In this document: piece by piece, positions 16,355 to 25,418 of the stretch
Numbering within the stretch: the first letter of the stretch is position 1
How the letters are laid out: the number at the start of each line of letters is the position of its first letter
Source: Propionibacteriaceae bacterium ZF39
Lineage (GTDB): Bacteria; Actinomycetota; Actinomycetes; Propionibacteriales; Propionibacteriaceae
Assembly (NCBI GenBank): GCA_039565995.1
Contig: CP154795.1
Location: 3,286,001 to 3,350,000, forward strand
Reading direction: 5' to 3'
DNA: 64,000 nt
The notes under the pieces: model-generated
Seen by the model: only the letters and a program-made list of their open reading frames with translations
The model's database searches: none
Told to the model about the DNA's origin: nothing
Position numbers and translations under genes: made by a program

Positions 16355-18028
16355 TTGAGGTTCCGTCATGTCCTGGCAGCGCCCCTGGTGGCCATGCTCG
16401 TGGCCACCGGGTGCAGTGGCGCCGCCAACACCGGAGAGACCAACACCGACCAGCTGGCGGCCGCGGATACGGGTACGCGTGACCGGGGCGAGCTCGCCAC
16501 CGGCGGCGAACTGCGTCTGGCGGTCGACGAGTTCGGCTCGCTCAACCCCATGGGCGCCACCAACACCGCCGAGCTGGCCGAGCTGGAGCAGGTCTTCCTC
16601 CCCCAGTTCTTCCGCTATGACGCGGCCGGCGTGGCGACGCCCAACCCCAACTTCCTCGCGTCGGCCGAGGAGACCTCCGCCAACCCCACGCGCGTCACGC
16701 TGAAGTTGAACCCGAACGCGATGTGGGCCGATGGCCAGAAGATCTCCGCCCAGGACGTCATCGCGACCTGGCGCGCGTGCAACGGCAAGGCCGCCGGCTT
16801 CCAGTGCGCGGAGGACCTGGAGTTCAAGCAGATCACCAACGCGACCGCGGGGGCGAGCGACAGCGAAGTGCGGCTCGAGTTCACCGGCGCCTATCCGCAG
16901 TGGCGCAGCATCTTCGATCGCGTGAGCGTGCTGCGCGCCGAGAGCGTCGCCGATGCCGCGGTCTTCAACGAGGGCTGGACCACGATCAAGCCCGAGTGGA
17001 CCGCCGGTGCTTTCACGGTGCCTTCGCACGACCCTGCCGTGAAGGCCATCGTGGCCATGCCGAACGAGAAGTTCTGGGGCAACGAAACTCCCCTGCTCGC
17101 TCGACTGACCATCCTCGAGATTCCCCGCGAGAACCAGGTCAAGGCGTTCACCGACGCCGAGATCGACGCCGTCGACCTCGCCGGATCGCAGGAGTTCTTC
17201 GATGCCGCGCGGGCCGTCCCGGAGCACGCGATCCGTCGCGCCGGCTCGTCGCTGACCCGTCAGCTCGTGTTCAACACCACGTCGACCGGTGCGGTCGCCG
17301 AGCCGGAGGTACGCCGCGCCATCGCGGTCGCTCTCGACCGCTCCGGTGTCGGGACCGCGGCCATGCCCGGCATCAACTTCACCGCCGCTCCCCTCGGCAA
17401 CCGGATCTTCGTGCCGGGCCAGCAGGGGTACGCCGACAACGCCGACACCCTCGGTCTGACCCGCGACCAGAGCGAGGCCAAGAAGCTCCTCAACGATGCC
17501 GGCTGGCGGGACGAGGACGGCATGCGCATGAAGGACGGACGCCCCCTCGAGGTCAAGCTCGTGCAGATCCAGGGCCTGGCGACCTCGGAGAACGAGGCCC
17601 GCGCCATCGCCGAGCAGCTCGCGGAGGTCGGCATCCGCGCCACCATTACCGACACCTCGCTCGAGAACTTCGACAATGGATCAGTGCTGTCCGGCGGCGA
17701 CTTCGACATGATCGTGATCGGCGTCGACGGCGGCCGGGAGCCCCTCGAAACGCTCGACCTGCGCTACGGCTCCGGGGCCGACCAGAACTATGCCCGGCTC
17801 GAGTCGCCCGAGATCGACGACCTGATCGACTCGATCGGCCGCGAAGCCGATGCGCAGCAGCGCCTGGACCTGGCCAATCAGCTCGACACCAAGCTGTGGG
17901 AGCAGATGCCCACCGTGCCGCTCTATCAGCAGCCCCAGACCGTGGCCACCAGCGTGCGACTCGCCAACTACGGCGCGCCGGGGCTGGCCTCGGTGGTCTG
18001 GGAGAACATCGGCTACGTGAAGCCCTGA
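16355..18028 (+). CDS. Family-5 ABC transporter substrate-binding lipoprotein
   Basis: A 557-residue solute-binding protein of the oligopeptide/nickel (SBP_bac_5) family. The TTG at 16355 has GGGAG upstream and starts a lipoprotein signal with lipobox VATGC at about residues 16-20, so it should be lipid-anchored outside the membrane. The mature part carries the family N-lobe (FGSLNPMGATNTAEL, NAMWADGQKISAQDVIATW) and C-lobe (LVFNTTSTGAVAEPEVRRAI, DRSEAKKLLNDAGW-like region). No permease or ATPase gene adjoins it, so its transporter partners lie elsewhere. A strong terminator follows. Confidence 0.88.
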   Translation: MRFRHVLAAPLVAMLVATGCSGAANTGETNTDQLAAADTGTRDRGELATGGELRLAVDEFGSLNPMGATNTAELAELEQVFLPQFFRYDAAGVATPNPNFLASAEETSANPTRVTLKLNPNAMWADGQKISAQDVIATWRACNGKAAGFQCAEDLEFKQITNATAGASDSEVRLEFTGAYPQWRSIFDRVSVLRAESVADAAVFNEGWTTIKPEWTAGAFTVPSHDPAVKAIVAMPNEKFWGNETPLLARLTILEIPRENQVKAFTDAEIDAVDLAGSQEFFDAARAVPEHAIRRAGSSLTRQLVFNTTSTGAVAEPEVRRAIAVALDRSGVGTAAMPGINFTAAPLGNRIFVPGQQGYADNADTLGLTRDQSEAKKLLNDAGWRDEDGMRMKDGRPLEVKLVQIQGLATSENEARAIAEQLAEVGIRATITDTSLENFDNGSVLSGGDFDMIVIGVDGGREPLETLDLRYGSGADQNYARLESPEIDDLIDSIGREADAQQRLDLANQLDTKLWEQMPTVPLYQQPQTVATSVRLANYGAPGLASVVWENIGYVKP

Positions 18029-18037
18029 TCAACGCGG

Positions 18038-18070
18038 AAATCCCCACCAGCAACTCGCTGGTGGGGATTT
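18038..18070 (+). terminator. Intrinsic terminator after the substrate-binding protein
   Basis: AAATCCCCACCAGC (18038-18051), loop AACTC, and the exact reverse complement GCTGGTGGGGATTT (18057-18070). The stem is 14 bp and ends in a T-run. Confidence 0.9.
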
Positions 18071-18082
18071 TCGTGTCTGCGC

Positions 18083-19144
18083 CTACCCCCGCTTGGGGAA
18101 GGGCGTGACGGGCGAGATCTTCATGCCGTAGCGCATCGCGCCCCACGCCGCCCGCCCCACACTGGCCAGCTTCGGCAGACGCACCGGAGCCCACGGCAGG
18201 CGCATGTTCTCATCGGAGATCACCGCCGCCAACTGGATGGCAGCCGCCGACCCGAGGGTCAGCTCCCAGGCGTCGAAGCCGCACGCGACCAGCCGCCGCG
18301 GGCCGGCGTACCCCACGAACGGCTGCTGGTCGAACGTCGCCGCCGTCACCGCCTGCCACTGGTCGAGGATCTCGACCTCCTCCACGTGACGGGTGACCCA
18401 GTCGAGGCTGGGGGCGCGGCGGCTGCCGAGGTACGCCCGATCGGCCATCACGGCCAGCACGCGTCCGCCGTCATCGAGATCGAACATGTGGCGGGTCGGG
18501 AGTTCCGGCGCGGTGAAGGAGACCCAGTTCCAGGTCGCGGGGCGCAGTCGCGACCGCATGCTGACCCCGTCGAACACCGGATCAGGGGTCGTCGACACCA
18601 CCCAGCCCGAGTCGGCATCGGCGGGCGGGGCGGCCACGAGTTCACCGCCCGCCTCGGTGAGCGCCGCCACCAGACCGTCGCGATAGAGCACGGGATCGAC
18701 CACCGGCTGGGCAGCACTGATCAACTGGGGTCGGGTGCTGAAGGGCAGGCCGGTCGTGTCCGTGAACACCGGGTCGAACCGCGCCGAGCGCATGGCCTTC
18801 ACCTCGTGCCGCAGCCAGAACGCCTCCATGCCGTCGGCGGTCACCGTGGCCATGTCCGCGCGATGCACGGCGACACCCATGTCGCCCGCTGCCGCCAGCA
18901 CGAACTCCTGACCGAGGCGCACCTGCTCGGCATATTCATAGAGCGCCTGATTGCCGGCCCAGCGCCAGACATGGTGGTACGCCAGCTCCTGCTGCACCGT
19001 CGCCGGCGCGGCCATCAGCCCCTGGGGCGTACCCACGCGCAGGCCTGCATCCACGACCCGGACCTCGTGGCCCGCCCGCGCGCACAGCAGGCCCACCGTC
19101 AACCCGGTCAGCCCTGCCCCAACAACGGTCACCCGTTCCGCCAC
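18083..19144 (-). CDS. FAD-dependent oxidoreductase (DAO type)
   Basis: A 353-residue flavoprotein. The N-terminal FAD-binding motif is VTVVGAGLTGLTVGLLCARAG with the acidic end of strand 2 at VRVVDAG. The middle is an alpha/beta substrate domain, and the late segment PFVGYAGPRRLVACGFDAWE resembles the C-terminal FAD contact of D-amino-acid-oxidase-like enzymes. The substrate is unknown. GTG start at 19144 with GGAGGGG 7 bases upstream. It is divergent from pntA and separated from it by about 200 bases with no other gene. Confidence 0.7.
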   Translation of the reverse strand: MAERVTVVGAGLTGLTVGLLCARAGHEVRVVDAGLRVGTPQGLMAAPATVQQELAYHHVWRWAGNQALYEYAEQVRLGQEFVLAAAGDMGVAVHRADMATVTADGMEAFWLRHEVKAMRSARFDPVFTDTTGLPFSTRPQLISAAQPVVDPVLYRDGLVAALTEAGGELVAAPPADADSGWVVSTTPDPVFDGVSMRSRLRPATWNWVSFTAPELPTRHMFDLDDGGRVLAVMADRAYLGSRRAPSLDWVTRHVEEVEILDQWQAVTAATFDQQPFVGYAGPRRLVACGFDAWELTLGSAAAIQLAAVISDENMRLPWAPVRLPKLASVGRAAWGAMRYGMKISPVTPFPKRG

Positions 19145-19345
19145 GGCCGCACCCCTCCTGCTGTCCTCCGCGATGTGTCACCACCTTAGTGGCGGCCCCC
19201 GGCGCGGACGGAGCAACCACGGCAGCTGCGGAACCTGTTCGACAGAACGTTTTCGGCGTCCACGCGGGGTCATCGGGGATAGTGTGCTGCCGAGACGAGG
19301 TCTGGTCGGCATCCGACCAGACCCCTTCCAGCTTGGAGGAAACTT

Positions 19346-20896
19346 ATGCGGATCGGTGTACCCAGAGAGGTCCGGCCGGGTGAAACCATGGTCGCCGCGA
19401 CCCCAAAAACGGTCACCCAGCTGATCGGCCTGGGATATGAGGTCGTAGTCGAGCACGGCGCCGGTGAACGAGCCCACTTCCCCGATGCGGCCTATGCCGC
19501 GGCCGGGGCCTTTGTCGAAGCGGCCGAGGAGGTGTGGAAGTCCAACATCATCCTCAAGGTCTACGAACCGACGGATGAGGAGTTCCACCACGTCTTCCCG
19601 GGTCAGATCATCACCTCGATCATGGCACCCGCCCGGAACGAAGAGCTGATCAGGAAGCTGTCCGCGAGTGGTGCCACGGGTCTCGCGCTCGACGCCGTGC
19701 CCCGCATCTCGCGCGCCCAGGCTCTTGACGTGCTGTCGTCGCAGGCCAACGTCGCCGGCTATCGCGCCGTCGTCGAGGCCGCGCATGCCTATGGCTCGCT
19801 GCTCAACGGCCAGGTCACCGCCGCCGGCAAGGTTCCCCCGGCCAACGTCTTCGTCATCGGTGCGGGTGTCGCCGGCCTTGCCGCGATCGGCACCGCCGTG
19901 TCGCTGGGCGCGATCGTGCACGCGACCGACGTACGCCCCGAGGTCGCCGAGCAGGTCCAGTCGATGGGTGGCGACTTCGTCCACATCGACGACTCCGCCG
20001 AGGTTTCGACCGATGGGTACGCCAAGGAGATGTCCTCCGACCAGGAGGCGCGGGCAATGGAGTTGTACGCCCGCGAGTCCGCCGCCTCCGACATCGTCAT
20101 CACCACCGCGCTGATCCCGGGGCGCCCCGCGCCGACGCTGATCACGCGCGAGATGGTCGCCAACATGAAGCCGGGCTCGGTCATCGTCGACATGGCCGCC
20201 GCCAATGGTGGCAATTGCGAGCTGACGGTCAAGGACCAGAAGGTCGTCAGTGAGAACGGCGTGATCATCCTTGGTTACACCGATCTGGCGGGCCGCCTCC
20301 CCACGCAGTCGTCCCAGCTGTTCGGCACCAACGTCGTCAACCTGATGAAGCTGCTCACCCCGGCCAAGGACGGAGTGGCCGTCCTCGACTTCGAGGATGT
20401 CGTGCAGCGCAACATGACCGTCGTCCGCGACGGTGAGGTCACCTGGCCCCCGCCGCCGGTCAACGTGTCCGCCGCGCCGGTCCCGGCCGCGGCGTCCGCG
20501 ACCGCGCCCACGGATGTGGTGAAGGTCGACCCGGAGGCCGAGCGCGCCCGCAAGTCGCGCCGCACGATCTTCCTGGCTGCCCTGGTGCTGGTGGTCTTCG
20601 CCCTGATCGGCAGCTTCTCCCCGCCCGCACTGCTGGGCAACTGGACCGTGTTCCTGCTGGCGATCTTCGTCGGGTTCTATGTGATCTCCAACGTGAGCCA
20701 CTCGCTGCACACGCCGCTGATGGCCGAGACGAATGCGATCTCCGGCATCATCATGGTCGGTGCGTTGTTGCAGGTCGGCTCCGACAACCCGGTCATCACG
20801 GTCATGGCCTTCATCGCGATCCTGGTCGCGTCCATCAACGTGTTCGGCGGGTTCCTGGTGACCCGACGGATGCTCAGCATGTTCACGAAGGGCTGA
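19346..20896 (+). CDS. pntA: NAD(P) transhydrogenase alpha subunit
   Basis: A 516-residue PntA of the fused (Escherichia coli-like) form. The NAD(H)-binding dI domain spans about residues 1-370 ([20 protein letters not shown], Rossmann motif [15 protein letters not shown]). A Pro/Ala linker precedes four hydrophobic helices at about residues 400-510 that form the first part of the membrane domain. With PntB it uses the proton gradient to reduce NADP+ with NADH. TTGGAGGAAACTT precedes the ATG. It ends 3 bases before pntB. Confidence 0.95.
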   Translation: MRIGVPREVRPGETMVAATPKTVTQLIGLGYEVVVEHGAGERAHFPDAAYAAAGAFVEAAEEVWKSNIILKVYEPTDEEFHHVFPGQIITSIMAPARNEELIRKLSASGATGLALDAVPRISRAQALDVLSSQANVAGYRAVVEAAHAYGSLLNGQVTAAGKVPPANVFVIGAGVAGLAAIGTAVSLGAIVHATDVRPEVAEQVQSMGGDFVHIDDSAEVSTDGYAKEMSSDQEARAMELYARESAASDIVITTALIPGRPAPTLITREMVANMKPGSVIVDMAAANGGNCELTVKDQKVVSENGVIILGYTDLAGRLPTQSSQLFGTNVVNLMKLLTPAKDGVAVLDFEDVVQRNMTVVRDGEVTWPPPPVNVSAAPVPAAASATAPTDVVKVDPEAERARKSRRTIFLAALVLVVFALIGSFSPPALLGNWTVFLLAIFVGFYVISNVSHSLHTPLMAETNAISGIIMVGALLQVGSDNPVITVMAFIAILVASINVFGGFLVTRRMLSMFTKG

Positions 20897-20899
20897 TCT

Positions 20900-22327
20900 G
20901 TGGAGCTCCTGTCGCTTGTCCAGACCGCCTATATCGTTGCCGCGGTCCTGTTCATCCTGGCCCTCGCGGGCCTGTCCAAGCATGAGTCGGCGAAGCTCGG
21001 CAACCTGGCCGGCATGATCGGCATGGTCATCGCCGTCGGCGCCACCGTCGCCGAGGCCCTGACCTGCCGCGCACCCGCCGCCGGCGAGGTCGCCCACTGT
21101 GCGTACGGCATGGGGAAGCCCATGACCGCTCTCCTGCTCCTCGTCGCCGTCCTGATCGGTGCCGCGATCGGCGTCTGGCGCGCCCGCACGGTCGAGATGA
21201 CCGGCATGCCCCAGCTCATCGCGATCCTGCACTCGTTCGTCGGTATCGCCGCCGTGCTCGTGGGCTTCAACTCCTACCTCTCGGTTCCGGCCGGCCAGCA
21301 CAACGCCGCCCACCTCGTGGAGGTCGCCCTCGGCGTACTCATCGGTGCCTACACCTTCACCGGCTCCGTCGTGGCGTTCGGCAAGCTGTCGGGCCGGATG
21401 AAGTCGAAGCCGATGATGCTGCCGGCGCGCAACCTGCTGAACATCCTCGTGTTCGTGGTGGCCATCGGCTTCACCGTGTGGTTCGTGATCGCGCCCAACG
21501 TGATCCCGCTCATCGTGGTCGCCCTCATCGGCTTCGCCCTCGGCTGGCACATGGTGGCGTCGATCGGCGGCGGCGACATGCCGGTCGTCGTGTCGATGCT
21601 GAACTCCTACTCCGGCTGGGCCGCGGCCGCCGCCGGCTTCATGCTCGGCAACAACCTGCTCATCGTCACCGGTGCGCTGGTCGGTTCGTCCGGTGCGATC
21701 CTGTCCTACATCATGTGCAAGGGCATGAACCGCTCCTTCATCTCGGTCATCCTCGGTGGCTTCGGTGAGGGCGCCGGCCCGGCGCAGGAGGACCGCGACT
21801 ACGGCGAGCATCGCGAGATCATGGCCGACGGTGCCGCCGAACTGCTCAAGGGCGCGAAGCGCGTCATCATCACCCCGGGCTATGGCATGGCTGTCGCCAA
21901 GGCCCAGGGCCCCGTTGCCCAGCTCACCCAGAAGCTCCGTGACGAGGGTGTGGACGTCCGCTTCGGCATCCACCCGGTTGCCGGCCGCCTGCCCGGACAC
22001 ATGAACGTGCTCCTGGCCGAGGCCCGCGTACCCTACGACATCGTGCTCGAGATGGACGAGATCAACGAGGACTTCGACGACACCGACGTCGTCCTCGTGA
22101 TCGGCGCCAACGACACCGTCAACCCGGCCGCGCTGGAGGAGCCCAACTCCCCCATCGCCGGCATGCCCGTGCTCGAGGTCTGGCACGCCGACAACGTCAT
22201 CGTGTTCAAGCGGTCCATGGCTGCCGGGTACGCCGGCGTCCAGAACCCGCTGTTCTTCAAGGAGAACACCCAGATGCTGTTCGGCGATGCAAAGGATCGC
22301 GTCGAGGACATCATCAAGGCGCTCTGA
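20900..22327 (+). CDS. pntB: NAD(P) transhydrogenase beta subunit
   Basis: A 475-residue PntB. About nine membrane helices fill residues 1-260, and the NADP(H)-binding dIII domain (about 285-475) shows [35 protein letters not shown] and [17 protein letters not shown] start with AAGGG upstream, directly behind pntA, so the two form one operon closed by the hairpin at 22352. The complex supplies NADPH for biosynthesis. Confidence 0.95.
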   Translation: MELLSLVQTAYIVAAVLFILALAGLSKHESAKLGNLAGMIGMVIAVGATVAEALTCRAPAAGEVAHCAYGMGKPMTALLLLVAVLIGAAIGVWRARTVEMTGMPQLIAILHSFVGIAAVLVGFNSYLSVPAGQHNAAHLVEVALGVLIGAYTFTGSVVAFGKLSGRMKSKPMMLPARNLLNILVFVVAIGFTVWFVIAPNVIPLIVVALIGFALGWHMVASIGGGDMPVVVSMLNSYSGWAAAAAGFMLGNNLLIVTGALVGSSGAILSYIMCKGMNRSFISVILGGFGEGAGPAQEDRDYGEHREIMADGAAELLKGAKRVIITPGYGMAVAKAQGPVAQLTQKLRDEGVDVRFGIHPVAGRLPGHMNVLLAEARVPYDIVLEMDEINEDFDDTDVVLVIGANDTVNPAALEEPNSPIAGMPVLEVWHADNVIVFKRSMAAGYAGVQNPLFFKENTQMLFGDAKDRVEDIIKAL

Positions 22328-22351
22328 ATCGGGTACGCCCGGTTCGCCGGA

Positions 22352-22379
22352 CCCCGTCGGGCTCTGCCCGGCGGGGTTT
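22352..22379 (+). terminator. Intrinsic terminator after pntAB
   Basis: CCCCGTCGGGC (22352-22362), loop TCT, GCCCGGCGGGG (22366-22376; one G-T pair) and then TTTC. Confidence 0.85.
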
Positions 22380-22435
22380 CGCCATCTCCGCCCTCGTCGT
22401 CTCTGCCCTCGTCACCTTCAGCCCCGCGTCGCCCA

Positions 22436-23119
22436 TCAGCTCGGGTACGCCGACCCCCGCGCGGCCAGGCCCTCCGGTTCACACTGGCAGGGGCACCAGT
22501 CGACACACAGGCGATTGTCGAAGCACGCCATCGGGCACAGGCACTCCATCACGTCGGCCGCCCATTCACCGCTGACCATCCGCGCATAGCGTCTGGCTTC
22601 CTGCTCCGCGATCTTTCTCCACTTCTGTACTAGTCGCATCGCTTCCTGGTGGTTCGCCACGTCGGCGGCCGACGGATGGTCGCGGCGTCGCTTCCCGCGA
22701 ATCTCCGGCACTCCATCGGCGGTCCGACCTATCTGGGGTGCCCATTGATCAGGGCTCCGCCGCCCCCACCCATCCCCACCCGGTGGTACCGGACGCACCT
22801 CTGCATGCGCGGGGTAGCGCCGCCCACTCCGATCCACCACCGCATCAGGCCGCATCGGATCAACCACGACCCCCTGCCCATCCACCACAACGAATCGCCA
22901 TCCAGCAAGCGCGAGCGCTCGCTCCAGTTCCGGCAGTGTCGGCGCCCTTCTTCCCGACTCCCATCTCCCCAACGTGCCTGCTGACACGTCCAGCCGGCCT
23001 GCCAACCCTCGTTGGCTCAGGTCGAGGTGACGCCGAAGAGCCCTGAGCAAGCCCCCAATCCTTATGCCGGGTTGCTCCGCGCCGGCCCCATCCTTCTCGT
23101 CACTGTTCTCATGACTCAT
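22436..23119 (-). CDS. Xre-type helix-turn-helix protein with cysteine-rich C-terminus
   Basis: A 227-residue protein. Residues about 20-75 are a lambda-repressor-like helix-turn-helix (LLRALRRHLDLSQRGLAGRL, then TLGRWESGRRAPTLPELERA). The middle is polar and unassigned. The last 40 residues hold a cluster of seven Cys (CLCPMACFDNRLCVDWCPCQC), which could bind a metal or an Fe-S cluster. I do not recognise the full-length family. An inverted-repeat element lies 165 bases upstream of its start and could be a target; this is speculation from proximity. Confidence 0.7.
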   Translation of the reverse strand: MSHENSDEKDGAGAEQPGIRIGGLLRALRRHLDLSQRGLAGRLDVSAGTLGRWESGRRAPTLPELERALALAGWRFVVVDGQGVVVDPMRPDAVVDRSGRRYPAHAEVRPVPPGGDGWGRRSPDQWAPQIGRTADGVPEIRGKRRRDHPSAADVANHQEAMRLVQKWRKIAEQEARRYARMVSGEWAADVMECLCPMACFDNRLCVDWCPCQCEPEGLAARGSAYPS

Positions 23120-23284
23120 GCCGTCAGCTTCGACCCAAATCCGACAGGCTCATCGAACGAGCCGCTCAGGAATCGGGAATCTGTGGACAACACGCCGATG
23201 ACCGCGCCCTGGAAGACTTCAGAAGGCTGAGAGGCATCCCCAGCCCGCCACGAATTGCAGGATTCTCCTAAGTCGTTTCACTGT

Positions 23285-23482
23285 CGTATGCAGTTGCTTC
23301 CATTTCGGAAGCGCCATCTCCATCACGCTCGCGTGATCCACGGGTCCGCTGCCGGACCCGATATCCAGCCGGTTCGCCCGGCAAGAACTATTGCCAATCC
23401 CTGCCCGGGATCTGCTGATTCACATTCACGTTTGGTGCCGCGACGCGAGCGGCCGCTTCCGAAATGGAAGCAACTGCATACG
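23285..23482. repeat. 198-bp element bounded by perfect 29-bp inverted repeats
   Basis: The left arm 23285-23313 is the exact reverse complement of the right arm 23454-23482. Each arm contains its own palindrome GCTTCC-ATTTC-GGAAGC or its complement. Inside are further dyads: ATCACGC-TC-GCGTGAT (23322-23337), CGGGTCCG-CTGC-CGGACCCG (23341-23360) and GCCGG-TTCGC-CCGGC (23368-23382). No convincing open reading frame exists in the 440 bases between the Xre gene and the permease gene. It could be a MITE-like insertion or a structured RNA. Confidence 0.75.
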
Positions 23483-23559
23483 GCGCTCAATCATTGCCAG
23501 CGCCACAAGGCACCGCGAACCTGGGGTGCGCAGGTCGATGAGCGTGACGAACTACACGC

Positions 23560-25179
23560 TCAGTCAGCTGCCCGACGGGGCCGGTGGGTCGTGACATCCG
23601 GATCAGGGTCCGCCACAGCCCAGCCGCCGGTGTCGTCCCCTGCGCGCGGTTGAATCGGGATTCCGCGCGTGGGGGTGGGGCCGTCCCAGTCGTCGACCTC
23701 GACCGCGTCGTCCTCGTCGGCCACATCGTCCCTATCGGCCACGTCGTCCACATCGAGCGCGTCGTCGGGCTGCGCCACGGGCCGGGTAAAGGCGATCGTG
23801 GGGCGATCGTCGGACGCAGCGATGTCAGCAGAGCGATCGTCGGAAGGTTCATCCGCGACGCGGGTGAGGGCGATGGTGGGTTGGTCTTCGACATACCCGG
23901 CAGCTCGGCGTCCCACCGGAGCCGGAACCCGATCCGGGCGGCGGATGAGGCGATAGACAACACCGACGACATAGACCCCGATGCCGATCGCGATGGCCTG
24001 CAGGGGCAGAGTCGCGACCAGCACGACGCACAACACCGCGCCCAGGATCTGCACGAACTTGGGATAGCGCCGGTGTTCGCGATCCTGGGTGAAGGCGGAG
24101 AGGTTGGCGACGAGGTAGTACACGAGTACGCCGAAGCTCGAGAACCCGATGACCACGCGTACATCCGTCAGAAGCACGAGGGCACACACGACCAGCGCCA
24201 GGACGATCTCGGCATTGCGAGGCACCCCATGCACCGGTTCGATCTTCGCGAGCCAACGCGGCAGGTCATTGTTGCGGGCCATCGCAAGGGACGTACGCCC
24301 CACGCCAGTCATGAGGTTGAGCATGGCGCCCACCGTCGCCAGGGCGGCACCTGCGGCGACCAAAGGCGTGATGACGGCGAGCGGCGAGTTGATCGTCGCA
24401 AAGGACAGCGGCGCAGTGCTCAGTGCGATGAGTTCGGCGTCGAAGCGGAAGAGCAGGGTGGCGCCGACAACGGCGTACACGATCGCAGCAAGCCCCAGCG
24501 CGACGGGAATCGCGATCGGGATCGTGCGCGTGGGGTTCTTGACCTCCTCGCCCATGGTGGCGATGCGGGCATACCCGGCAAAGGCGAAGAACAGCAGGCC
24601 TGCGGACTGGAGCATCCCATAGACATTCGGGCCGACACTGATCCCCGCAGGCTGGCTCTCCGACACCGCCCGCGGACCGCCCATCAGGTTGGCCACAACG
24701 ACGAGCGCGAGCACAACGAGCACCACGACGACGATGACCCGGGTGACCATGGCGGTCCGCGTGACGCCGAGACTGTTGATGATCGCCAGGACGACGACGA
24801 TGCCGCAGGCGATCCAGGGCGCAGCCGGCCCGAACACATAGTGACCGAACGTCAACGCCATGGCGGCGATCGACGCCGTCTTTCCGACCACGAACCCCCA
24901 ACCGGCGAGGAACCCGGGCCAGCGCCCGAGCCGCTCACGCCCATAGACGTAGGTGCCGCCGGAGGTCGGATATTGCGCAGCGAGCTGAGCCGATGAGGTG
25001 GCATTGCAGAACGCGACCACGAGCGCGATTCCGAGTCCGACCAGCAGCCAGGACGCCGCGGCGTGTGCTGCCGGCGCCCAGACGACGAAGACACCCGCCC
25101 CCACCATGGACCCGAGCCCGATGAAGATTGCATCGCCCAGTGACAGTCGCCGCGACAGGGTGGCCGTGGTGTTGGTCAT
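23560..25179 (-). CDS. APC-superfamily amino acid permease with long acidic tail
   Basis: A 539-residue transporter with about 12 hydrophobic segments over residues 10-420. The N-terminal motif LSLGDAIFIGLGSMVGAGVF with GAGVF is the unwound helix-1 substrate site of APC carriers. The last 115 residues are hydrophilic and very Asp-rich (DDRPTIAFTRP, ALDVDDVADRDDVADEDDAV), which is unusual and probably a cytoplasmic regulatory or disordered tail. TACCGT ends 6 bases before the ATG and no ribosome site is visible, so the transcript may be leaderless. Substrate not predictable. Confidence 0.85.
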   Translation of the reverse strand: MTNTTATLSRRLSLGDAIFIGLGSMVGAGVFVVWAPAAHAAASWLLVGLGIALVVAFCNATSSAQLAAQYPTSGGTYVYGRERLGRWPGFLAGWGFVVGKTASIAAMALTFGHYVFGPAAPWIACGIVVVLAIINSLGVTRTAMVTRVIVVVVLVVLALVVVANLMGGPRAVSESQPAGISVGPNVYGMLQSAGLLFFAFAGYARIATMGEEVKNPTRTIPIAIPVALGLAAIVYAVVGATLLFRFDAELIALSTAPLSFATINSPLAVITPLVAAGAALATVGAMLNLMTGVGRTSLAMARNNDLPRWLAKIEPVHGVPRNAEIVLALVVCALVLLTDVRVVIGFSSFGVLVYYLVANLSAFTQDREHRRYPKFVQILGAVLCVVLVATLPLQAIAIGIGVYVVGVVYRLIRRPDRVPAPVGRRAAGYVEDQPTIALTRVADEPSDDRSADIAASDDRPTIAFTRPVAQPDDALDVDDVADRDDVADEDDAVEVDDWDGPTPTRGIPIQPRAGDDTGGWAVADPDPDVTTHRPRRAAD

Positions 25180-25340
25180 GGCGCCACGGTACGGGTCGCG
25201 GGGGCCCGTTATTCAGGCGGTCCAACCACCCGGGCCGGTATCCCGCTGCCCACCCCGGCCCGGAACGGCCACCAGCCCTCCCCCACGCCGGTCGCGCACC
25301 CCGTTGCCGTTTCGTGACCTTTTGAAACGTGGGCACTCTC

Positions 25341-25374
25341 TTGACACCCGTCGGCTCCGGAAACCAGAGTTTCC
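25341..25374 (+). promoter_or_regulatory. -35-like TTGACA and palindrome upstream of livK
   Basis: TTGACA at 25341-25346 is followed by the dyad GGAAAC-CAGA-GTTTCC (25359-25374). No good -10 stands at the usual distance, so the promoter call is weak. The dyad would fit an operator, possibly for the TetR protein encoded later in the same run. Confidence 0.4.
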
Positions 25375-25418
25375 AATACCTGAATCGCCTATCAGGTTTA
25401 CTCCGGAAAGGCACTCCA

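Noticed and set aside
19178-22186. 1002-codon open frame on the minus strand
   Set aside because: It is the antisense shadow of pntAB, with His/Asp/Arg-rich composition typical of reversed high-GC codons.
23285-23482. Retron or CRISPR-like array
   Set aside because: No reverse transcriptase is nearby and there is only one inverted pair, not spaced direct repeats.
23391-23594. Small protein gene of 67 codons in the inverted-repeat element
   Set aside because: It overlaps the repeat arm, has no ribosome site and reads as low-quality sequence.
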